Of a DNA stretch of 5,598 nucleotides, positions 1 through 5,591 are shown in pieces. The position numbers and the translations under genes were made by a program. The notes beneath the pieces are model-generated. The model did not search any database. It was not told the DNA's origin and saw only the letters and a program-made list of their open reading frames with translations. Each line of letters begins with the position of its first letter. Position 1 is the first letter of the stretch. Source of the DNA: Lachnospiraceae bacterium (GTDB lineage: Bacteria; Bacillota_A; Clostridia; Lachnospirales; Lachnospiraceae); assembly GCA_017553965.1 (NCBI GenBank), contig JAFZJK010000063.1, positions 1 to 5,598 of the forward strand. The letters run 5' to 3'.

Positions 1-888
1 ACAATTTTAAATAATATAGATAAAGTGCCTTATATTACATTTAAAAGCTTAGAAAACATCCCTTGGCTAAAATGCGGTTTTTCAACCAGGCTGGGCGGGG
101 TAAGCAAAGGTATTTTTTCTACCATGAACATGAGCTTTACCAGGGGTGATGTAGAAGCTGATGTAAGAGAAAACATCAGGCTGTTTTCGGAGGCGGCAGG
201 CTTTAACGGGGAAAATATAGTTATGCCTCACCAGTGCCATACCACAAACGTGAGGATAGTCGGTAAGGGTGACAGGGGCGGCGGAGTTATAAAACCGGGC
301 TGCATAGATGAGATAGACGGACAGATAACTAATGATGAAAACACGGTGCTTTACTGCATGGGAGCTGATTGTGTTCCGGTTTTCATCGTTGATGTTGAAA
401 AAAGAGTTGTTGCAGCATGTCATGCCGGCTGGAAGGGAACTGTTAATAATATAGTAAAAGCCGCAGTAGAAAAGATGGTTTCGAAATTCGGATGCGACCC
501 AAAGAATATGAAGGCGGTTATTGGTCCGAGCATATGTATGGACTGCTATGAAGTAAGTGAAGATGTAGCTAAACGGTTTATTGATGCATATAACACGGTA
601 GATAAAAATACGGTAGCAAATACCGACAGCGGTATAAAGAAAGAAAACATCCACCCTGTGGTAAGACCCGCATCAGGTGACTTTAATGATAATCCTACCG
701 GGAAATATTTCCTGAACCTTTGGGAAGCAAACAAGATCGATCTGATAAATGCCGGTCTGGACTCTCACGCAATAGAGATAAGCGGCTACTGCACAAGATG
801 TCACCCCGATTTGTTGTTCTCACACAGGTATCACGGAGAAAAACGAGGAGTAAATATCGGATACATATTTATAGAAAAACAGATCTGA
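1..888 (+). CDS. pgeF: PgeF/YfiH/LACC1-family protein (multicopper polyphenol oxidase-type fold), 5' end off window
   Basis: Family knowledge: YfiH/LACC1 proteins are cytoplasmic zinc-dependent enzymes with purine nucleoside phosphorylase and adenosine deaminase activity; E. coli YfiH (PgeF) also limits wrong amino acids in peptidoglycan precursors. Old names are laccase-domain protein or polyphenol oxidase. Seen, counting the GTG at position 25 as residue 1: the GFSTRLGGVS signature (18-27), zinc-ligand candidates His72 (in PHQCHTTNV), Cys116 (in GADCVPVF) and His133 (in ACHAGWKG), the IGPSIC motif (166-171) and the C-terminal CTRCHPDLLFSHR block (256-268). All three ligands are present, so it looks active. 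A hydrophilic segment at about 190-228 seems longer than usual, and the usual DLxxAN motif reads NLWEAN. The frame is open to base 1, no ribosome binding site precedes GTG 25, and the family normally has residues before this VPYITF strand, so I treat the gene as 5'-partial. Downstream gap 48 bp. Confidence 0.93.
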   Translation, partial: TILNNIDKVPYITFKSLENIPWLKCGFSTRLGGVSKGIFSTMNMSFTRGDVEADVRENIRLFSEAAGFNGENIVMPHQCHTTNVRIVGKGDRGGGVIKPGCIDEIDGQITNDENTVLYCMGADCVPVFIVDVEKRVVAACHAGWKGTVNNIVKAAVEKMVSKFGCDPKNMKAVIGPSICMDCYEVSEDVAKRFIDAYNTVDKNTVANTDSGIKKENIHPVVRPASGDFNDNPTGKYFLNLWEANKIDLINAGLDSHAIEISGYCTRCHPDLLFSHRYHGEKRGVNIGYIFIEKQI

Positions 889-911
889 CGTAGATAAGAT
901 ACAGGTCAGAT
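883..911 (+). other. Weak hairpin overlapping the pgeF stop codon
   Basis: ATCTGAC (883-889) and GTCAGAT (905-911) are a perfect 7-bp inverted repeat; GTA (890-892) and TAC (900-902) can extend it past a two-base bulge. The left arm includes the pgeF stop codon TGA (886-888). No T-tract follows, so it is not a standard intrinsic terminator. It may be chance, or an mRNA structure between two co-transcribed genes. Confidence 0.3.
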
Positions 912-912
912 T

Positions 913-923
913 AAGGAATAAGG
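913..923 (+). promoter_or_regulatory. Distant ribosome binding site of the DUF512 gene
   Basis: Purine-rich AAGGAATAAGG lies before the ATG at 937. The nearer AAGG (920-923) leaves 13 nt to the start and the AAGGA (913-917) leaves 19, both longer than the usual 5-9. The ATG is still the only reasonable start, because an in-frame TAA sits at 919-921 and no other start codon lies between. The spacing suggests modest translation efficiency. Confidence 0.5.
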
Positions 924-936
924 TAATTTACAATAT

Positions 937-2436
937 ATGGAACGCGATAAGACTTTTAAGAAAAAAAAGAATAAAGGACATATCATATCGAAAGTAAACC
1001 CTGATTCGATAGCCGAGGAACTTGAACTCGAACCGGGAGATACTGTGATCAGTATTAACGGCAAAGAGATCGAAGATATCTTTGACTACAGGTTTATGAT
1101 GAATGATGAGTACATAGTGCTCGGAGTCATAAAAAAGGAAGACGGTGAATTCTGGGAATATGAGATAGAAAAGGATTATGATGAGGATCTGGGAGTTGAT
1201 TTTGAGTCCGGAATGATGGATGATTACAGATCCTGCAGCAATAAATGTATTTTCTGTTTTATAGACCAGCTTCCCAAAGGTATGAGACCGACGCTCTATT
1301 TTAAGGATGATGACGCCAGACTTTCATTCCTTCAAGGAAATTACGTTACGCTTACCAATATGAGCCAGAAGGATGTGGACAGGATATGCTATTACAAGCT
1401 TTCTCCTATAAATGTGTCCATCCAGACAACCAATCCGGAGCTCAGGTGTAAGATGCTGCATAATCGATTTGCAGGTGAAGCCTTAAAGAAGATAAAGATT
1501 TTCTGTGACGCCGGTCTGGAAATAAACGGACAGGTGGTTCTTTGCAAGGGCTTTAATGACGGAGCCGAGCTTGACAGGACCATGAGCGATATAGAGGAGT
1601 ACCTTCCGAATTTTAAGAGCATGTCGATCGTACCGGTAGGTCTTACCAAATACCGTGAGGGCTTACAGCATCTTGATCCTTTTACCAAAGAGGATGCGGA
1701 AAAAGTATTACAGCAGATAGAAGCAAAGCAAAAGTATTATCTGGAAAAGTACGGTTCAAGGATCATATTTGCTTCGGATGAATGGTATCTTCGTGCAGAG
1801 CGTGATATTCCGCCCATAGAGGAATATGAAGGTTTCCCTCAGATAGAAAACGGTGTCGGTATGCTGAGAAACATGATAGATGAGGTTGAGGCCGAGATAT
1901 CCTATCTTAAGGAAGAACTGGAATATGCAGCTGAAAAGAACAGCAATCCGGGTAAGAAGGATGAAGTTGAGGATGATCAGGAAAATAATATCGAGTTCAT
2001 GCAAGATACTGTTTTTCATGTGGTAACAGGATATGCCGCATATCGTACCATAAAAATGCTTGCAGGCAGGATTTCTGAAGAATTCGGACTTAAACACATA
2101 AAGGTTCATCCTATTATCAATGACTTTTTCGGGCATGATATAGATGTTACCGGACTTCTTACGGGACAGGATATCTTAAAGCAGCTGCAGGAAATCTTTG
2201 CGAACGAGAGCGATGAAGATAAAAAGCTCGATTCATATATACTGCTTCCTTGCAGTACGCTAAAGAGCGGTGAAGATATTTTCTTAGATGATATGACACT
2301 GGAATTTTTAGAAAATACTTTACAAAAAAAGGTACGTATAGTAAAATCGAGTGGGTCTGCGTTTGTGGGTTCTTTTATGAAAGACTACGAACGGGATTAT
2401 TATTCAAACGAATTAAACAAATACGAAATTGACTGA
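937..2436 (+). CDS. PDZ - radical SAM - DUF512 domain protein of unknown function
   Basis: A 499-residue cytoplasmic protein of the DUF512 family, related to the cyanobacterial TIGR03279 putative radical SAM group; its substrate is unknown to me. Seen: a basic N-terminus, then a PDZ-like domain at about 14-75 with a GDTVISINGKEI core; the iron-sulfur motif Cys100-X3-Cys104-X2-Cys107 (CSNKCIFC) followed by FIDQLPKGMR, which fits a radical SAM cluster; a barrel-like middle with YVTLTNMS, ISPINVSIQTT-like (KLSPINVSIQTT) and QVVLCKGFNDG (199-209); and DUF512 from about 278, with DEWYLRAERDIP, QIENGVGMLR, VTGYAAYR and LLPCSTLKSGEDIFLDD. An acidic, coil-like segment at about 325-353 interrupts DUF512 and probably explains a length greater than the roughly 430-450 I expect. 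Start ATG 937 is forced by an in-frame stop upstream; tandem TGA TAG ends it. It sits 46 bp before der. Radical SAM chemistry is inferred from the motif. Family assignment is firm, function is not. Confidence 0.9.
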   Translation: MERDKTFKKKKNKGHIISKVNPDSIAEELELEPGDTVISINGKEIEDIFDYRFMMNDEYIVLGVIKKEDGEFWEYEIEKDYDEDLGVDFESGMMDDYRSCSNKCIFCFIDQLPKGMRPTLYFKDDDARLSFLQGNYVTLTNMSQKDVDRICYYKLSPINVSIQTTNPELRCKMLHNRFAGEALKKIKIFCDAGLEINGQVVLCKGFNDGAELDRTMSDIEEYLPNFKSMSIVPVGLTKYREGLQHLDPFTKEDAEKVLQQIEAKQKYYLEKYGSRIIFASDEWYLRAERDIPPIEEYEGFPQIENGVGMLRNMIDEVEAEISYLKEELEYAAEKNSNPGKKDEVEDDQENNIEFMQDTVFHVVTGYAAYRTIKMLAGRISEEFGLKHIKVHPIINDFFGHDIDVTGLLTGQDILKQLQEIFANESDEDKKLDSYILLPCSTLKSGEDIFLDDMTLEFLENTLQKKVRIVKSSGSAFVGSFMKDYERDYYSNELNKYEID

Positions 2437-2451
2437 TAGTTTCATAGCAGA

Positions 2452-2465
2452 CCGGGAAATCCCGG
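2452..2465 (+). other. GC-rich hairpin just upstream of the der ribosome binding site
   Basis: CCGGG (2452-2456), loop AAAT, CCCGG (2461-2465): a perfect 5-bp GC stem with a tetraloop. It ends two bases before the AGGAAGG Shine-Dalgarno (2468-2474). No T-run follows, so it should not terminate transcription. Possible roles are shielding the 5' side of the binding site or acting as an mRNA-end structure; this is inference. Confidence 0.5.
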
Positions 2466-2467
2466 AT

Positions 2468-2474
2468 AGGAAGG
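2468..2474 (+). promoter_or_regulatory. Strong ribosome binding site of der
   Basis: AGGAAGG lies 8 nt before the ATG at 2483, near-ideal spacing. It fixes the start of der, whose first residues MSKPIVAIVGRPNVGKS match the usual N-terminus of the family. Confidence 0.75.
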
Positions 2475-2482
2475 AATAAGTA

Positions 2483-3811
2483 ATGAGTAAACCTATAGTT
2501 GCTATAGTGGGAAGACCGAATGTCGGAAAATCCACATTGTTTAATGCCTTGGCCGGTGAACAGATAGCCATAGTAAAAGACTATCCCGGTGTTACAAGGG
2601 ACAGGATATATGCGGATTCTTCTTGGTTGAACCATAATTTTACATTGATAGATACGGGCGGTATAGAGCCTAAGACTGATGATATAATATTAAAGTCCAT
2701 GAGAGAACAGGCGGAGATAGCTATAGAGACCGCAGATGTTATCATATTCCTGGTGGATGTACGCCAGGGTCTTGTGGATTCGGATTTCGGTGTGGCTGAC
2801 ATGCTGAGACGTTCCAAGAAACCGGTTGTTCTGGCCGTTAACAAGGTGGATGATTACAAATCTCAGCAGGCCGATGTCTACGAGTTTTATAACCTTGGTA
2901 TAGGAGAGCCCTTCCCTATATCTTCATCCGGAAAAATGGGCTTTGGCGAGCTCCTTGACGAGGTGGTAAAGTATTTCCCCGAAGAAGCGGATGAAGATGA
3001 AGAGGATGACCGTCCTCGGATCGCTGTAATAGGCCGTCCCAACTCAGGAAAATCATCTCTTATAAACAGACTGGCAGGAGAAGAAAGATGTATAGTATCC
3101 GATATGGCCGGTACCACAAGAGATGCAATAGACACCCTGATTAAATACGAAGATAAAGAATATATCTTTGTTGATACAGCGGGACTGAGACGTAAGAGTA
3201 AGATAAAGGAAGACTTAGAGAGGTATTCCATTATCAGAACCGTAGCCGCAGTAGAAAAATGTGATGTAGCGGTCCTTATGATAGATGCCGTAGAGGGCGT
3301 TACCGAACAGGACGCAAAGATAATAGGTATAGCACACGAACGCGGCAGAGGTATCATTATCTGCGTTAATAAATGGGATGCAATAGAAAAAGACGATAAG
3401 ACAATGTATCGTTACCGTGATAAGATAGTTCAGATCCTTTCTTTTATCCCATATGCCGAAATACTGTTCATTTCAGCACTTACCGGACAGCGTGTTACCA
3501 AGCTGTTTGAGTCAATAGATGTGGTACTTGAGAATCAGAGCTTAAGGATCAAGACGGGTGTGCTTAATGAGATCATGTCAGAGGCAGTTGCACTTCAGCA
3601 GCCTCCCACAGACAAGGGCAAGAGACTTAAACTGTTTTATATCACGCAGACAGGAATCAAGCCTCCTACATTTGTTATATTCTGTAACGATAAGGAATTG
3701 TTCCATTTTTCATACCAAAGATATATAGAGAATAAGATCAGGGAAGCATTCGGTTTTTCGGGTACTTCGCTAAAGCTTATAATCAGGGAAAGAAACGAGA
3801 ATTCAAAATAA
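2483..3811 (+). CDS. der: Ribosome biogenesis GTPase Der (EngA)
   Basis: Der is a cytoplasmic, usually essential GTPase that binds the 50S precursor and acts late in large-subunit assembly. Two tandem G domains and a C-terminal KH-like domain are visible. First G domain: P-loop GRPNVGKST (10-18), switch GVTRD (36-40), DTGG (57-60), NKVD (120-123). Second: GRPNSGKSS (184-192), AGTTRDAID (209-217), DTAGLRRKSKI (231-241), NKWD (296-299) and SAL (331-333). The KH-like domain spans about 350-436 and includes the FYITQTGIKPPTFVIFCN stretch. The first domain's G5 loop reads SSSG (147-150) rather than the more usual SA form, a mild variation. The interdomain linker holds nine acidic residues in ten (167-176). 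At 442 residues the length is normal and all nucleotide-binding motifs are intact. The start is set by the AGGAAGG site. Gap to plsY is only 27 bp, so co-transcription is likely. Confidence 0.98.
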   Translation: MSKPIVAIVGRPNVGKSTLFNALAGEQIAIVKDYPGVTRDRIYADSSWLNHNFTLIDTGGIEPKTDDIILKSMREQAEIAIETADVIIFLVDVRQGLVDSDFGVADMLRRSKKPVVLAVNKVDDYKSQQADVYEFYNLGIGEPFPISSSGKMGFGELLDEVVKYFPEEADEDEEDDRPRIAVIGRPNSGKSSLINRLAGEERCIVSDMAGTTRDAIDTLIKYEDKEYIFVDTAGLRRKSKIKEDLERYSIIRTVAAVEKCDVAVLMIDAVEGVTEQDAKIIGIAHERGRGIIICVNKWDAIEKDDKTMYRYRDKIVQILSFIPYAEILFISALTGQRVTKLFESIDVVLENQSLRIKTGVLNEIMSEAVALQQPPTDKGKRLKLFYITQTGIKPPTFVIFCNDKELFHFSYQRYIENKIREAFGFSGTSLKLIIRERNENSK

Positions 3812-3826
3812 CATAATTGCTGTGTT

Positions 3827-3832
3827 AAGGAG
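3827..3832 (+). promoter_or_regulatory. Ribosome binding site of plsY
   Basis: Consensus AAGGAG with 6 nt to the ATG at 3839. It supports that start and gives plsY the cleanest initiation signal in the window. Confidence 0.75.
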
Positions 3833-3838
3833 AAAAAT

Positions 3839-4486
3839 ATGGCTCTGCAGATAATTATATGTTTAGTGCTCGGCTATGCGGTCGGAAGCTTTTCGACCGG
3901 TTATATCATCGGGCATATGAATAATGTCGATATACGTGAGATGGGCAGCGGAAATGCGGGTACGACCAATGCATTCCGTACGCTTGGAAAAAAAGCCGGT
4001 ATCTTAACTCTGATAGGGGATATGTTAAAGGCTGTACTCGTGGTTTTACTGGTAAGATTCGTGATCTATAAGGACGTGGATTATGTTAAGCTTTTGGAAC
4101 TGATATGCGGTTTTGGATGCGTACTCGGACATAATTTCCCCGTATGGCTTAAATTCCACGGAGGAAAAGGTATAGCTGTTACAGCGGGTGTATTTATTGC
4201 CATTGACCCCTGGATACTGCCTGTGGGCCTTCCGCTGTTTGCAATCCTTGTACTTACTACAAAGTATGTTTCCGTAGGTTCTCTTGCAGTACTTACGCTG
4301 TTCCCTATATGGAATGCCATAAGATTTACAGCTGAGCCTTATTACTGGGCTATAGTAGTAGTATCCTGCATGTATACAGCCATGGCATTTTTCCAGCACA
4401 GACAGAATATCGTAAGACTTATGAATGGTACGGAGAACAAGATCGGACATAAGAAACATGCTGAAGATGAGAGTGTCACAGAGTAA
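3839..4486 (+). CDS. plsY: Acyl-phosphate:glycerol-3-phosphate acyltransferase PlsY
   Basis: PlsY is an integral membrane enzyme that moves the acyl group from acyl-phosphate (made by PlsX) to the sn-1 position of glycerol-3-phosphate, giving lysophosphatidic acid, the first committed step of phospholipid synthesis in most bacteria. Seen: GSFSTGYIIG (16-25, motif 1), MGSGNAGTTN (36-45, motif 2, likely phosphate and substrate loop), GHNFPVWLKFHGGKGIA (97-113, motif 3 with the GGKG glycine loop), and the conserved tail NIVRLMNGTENKIG (190-203). Hydrophobic segments at roughly 2-25, 53-77, 85-104, 112-140, 145-162 and 168-185 fit the multi-pass fold. The polar tail HKKHAEDESVTE is probably cytoplasmic. 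Its 215 residues are about normal. It lies upstream of gpsA, which makes its glycerol-3-phosphate substrate. plsX is not in the window and is presumably elsewhere. Confidence 0.97.
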   Translation: MALQIIICLVLGYAVGSFSTGYIIGHMNNVDIREMGSGNAGTTNAFRTLGKKAGILTLIGDMLKAVLVVLLVRFVIYKDVDYVKLLELICGFGCVLGHNFPVWLKFHGGKGIAVTAGVFIAIDPWILPVGLPLFAILVLTTKYVSVGSLAVLTLFPIWNAIRFTAEPYYWAIVVVSCMYTAMAFFQHRQNIVRLMNGTENKIGHKKHAEDESVTE

Positions 4487-4536
4487 GCCGGTGCTATGGT
4501 TTATTGTTTAGATTTGCCGTATTGTTAGATAAAATG

Positions 4537-4542
4537 AAAGGA
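4537..4542 (+). promoter_or_regulatory. Shine-Dalgarno-like AAAGGA far upstream of the gpsA ATG
   Basis: AAAGGA lies 26 nt before the gpsA ATG at 4569, too far for direct use. It is 5 nt from an in-frame CTG (4548), which would add seven residues (LYRAVYI). A 14-codon frame (ATG 4534 to TAA 4578) also spans this site and overlaps the gpsA start. It could serve a longer GpsA or a coupling leader, or be chance. Confidence 0.3.
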
Positions 4543-4544
4543 AT

Positions 4545-4558
4545 GCCCTGTATCGGGC
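4545..4558 (+). other. Small hairpin over the gpsA initiation region
   Basis: GCCC (4545-4548), loop TGTATC, GGGC (4555-4558), with a possible T-G wobble pair below it (4544 and 4559). The right arm overlaps GGGCGG (4555-4560), the only purine-rich element at normal spacing (8 nt) from the ATG at 4569. The stem is short and no T-run follows, so it is not a terminator. Confidence 0.35.
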
Positions 4559-4568
4559 GGTATATATT

Positions 4569-5591
4569 ATGTCAGTAACAGTTATGGGAAGCGGTACATG
4601 GGGTACCGCACTTGCGATCTTACTTGCAAACAAAGGAGTTAAAGTTGTTCTTTGGTCAAAGATAGAGGCTGAGATCAAGGCTCTTGGTGATGACAGAAAA
4701 AACATTAAAAATCTTCCGGGAGCAGAATTACCTGAGTCGGTAGAGCTTACACTTGATGAGAAATATGCCGTATCGGGTAGTAATCCGGAGATAATAGTAT
4801 TTGCCGTAGCATCTCCTTTTGTAAGAGAGACTGCAAAGCTTGTCGCACCTTATATCAAAAAGGGTCAGATAATCGTTAACGTAGCTAAGGGTATAGAAGA
4901 AAAAACTTTAAGTACATTGACAGATATCCTTCATCAGGAGATACCGGATGCAACGGTAGCGGTTCTTTCAGGTCCTTCTCATGCAGAAGAAGTAAGCCGT
5001 CTTATACCTACGACTGTTGTAGTTGCTTCAACTTCAGAAGAGGCAGCTAAAAAGATACAGGACATATTTATGACAAAAACCTTCCGCGTATATACCAGTG
5101 ATGATGTTATCGGTGTGGAGCTTGGTGGTTCGCTTAAGAACGTAATAGCACTTGCGGCAGGTATGTCGGACGGTCTCGGATACGGTGACAATACCAAAGC
5201 AGCTCTTATGACCAGAGGTATAGCTGAGATCAGCAGACTTGGAAAGAAAATGGGTGCCAATATCGAGACTCTCTGCGGTCTTTCGGGTGTTGGAGATCTT
5301 TTCGTTACCGCTACCAGCCATCATTCAAGAAACTGGAACGCCGGCTATCTTATCGGACAGGGCATGAGTACCGAAGCAGCCATGGAAAAGGTACAGCAGG
5401 TTGTAGAGGGTGTACATTGTGCGAAAGCAGCTAAAGCTTTGGCTGACAAATACGAAGTGGAAATGCCGATAGTCCAGGAAGTATACGATATCCTGTTTAA
5501 CGGCCAGGACGTACATAAGGCAGTAGGAGAACTGTTTACCAGAGACAAGACAAATGAACATTCCGCGGTTGACTGGGACTACACGAATTGA
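4569..5591 (+). CDS. gpsA: NAD(P)H-dependent glycerol-3-phosphate dehydrogenase GpsA
   Basis: GpsA is a cytoplasmic enzyme that reduces dihydroxyacetone phosphate to sn-glycerol-3-phosphate with NAD(P)H, supplying the backbone that PlsY acylates. Seen: Rossmann-type GSGTWGTALA (7-16) near the N-terminus; NVAKGIE (104-110) with conserved Lys107; LSGPSHAEEV (133-142); GGSLKNVIALAAG (186-198) with the likely catalytic Lys190; DNTKAALMTRG (207-217); GLSGVGDLFVTATSHHSRN (237-255) with Asp243, Arg254 and Asn255; and QVVEGV (277-282). All expected active-site residues are present, and 340 residues is normal. One small oddity is NIKNLPG (45-51), where an aromatic residue often precedes LPG. ATG 4569 gives the expected start MSVTVMGSG, but its ribosome binding site is weak, so a seven-residue CTG extension is possible. 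The 82-bp gap from plsY is the longest here but has no clear terminator. TGA at 5589-5591 ends the gene seven bases before the window edge. Confidence 0.97.
   Translation: MSVTVMGSGTWGTALAILLANKGVKVVLWSKIEAEIKALGDDRKNIKNLPGAELPESVELTLDEKYAVSGSNPEIIVFAVASPFVRETAKLVAPYIKKGQIIVNVAKGIEEKTLSTLTDILHQEIPDATVAVLSGPSHAEEVSRLIPTTVVVASTSEEAAKKIQDIFMTKTFRVYTSDDVIGVELGGSLKNVIALAAGMSDGLGYGDNTKAALMTRGIAEISRLGKKMGANIETLCGLSGVGDLFVTATSHHSRNWNAGYLIGQGMSTEAAMEKVQQVVEGVHCAKAAKALADKYEVEMPIVQEVYDILFNGQDVHKAVGELFTRDKTNEHSAVDWDYTN

Noticed and set aside
82..654. Long minus-strand open frame (190 codons) opposite pgeF
   Set aside because: It lies wholly antisense to a gene with clear family motifs. The translation shows no recognisable domain and has shadow-like composition.
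1571..1595. TTGACA followed by TATAGA as a possible internal promoter in the DUF512 gene
   Set aside because: The spacer is only 13 bp and it lies within conserved coding sequence, so it is best explained by chance.
2452..2480. Intrinsic terminator between the DUF512 gene and der
   Set aside because: The GC stem is only 5 bp and is followed by a purine-rich ribosome binding site, not a T-tract.
2887..3357. Minus-strand open frame (156 codons) with serine runs opposite der
   Set aside because: The serine run is the complement of the GAA/GAT/GAG codons of Der's acidic linker. There is no ribosome binding site or domain to support it.
4046..4459. Minus-strand open frame opposite plsY
   Set aside because: It is antisense to a complete PlsY with all motifs. 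Its cysteine and tyrosine-rich translation is typical of a shadow frame.
4918..4946. TTGACA inside gpsA as a possible -35 element
   Set aside because: No -10-like hexamer is present at 16-18 bp downstream.
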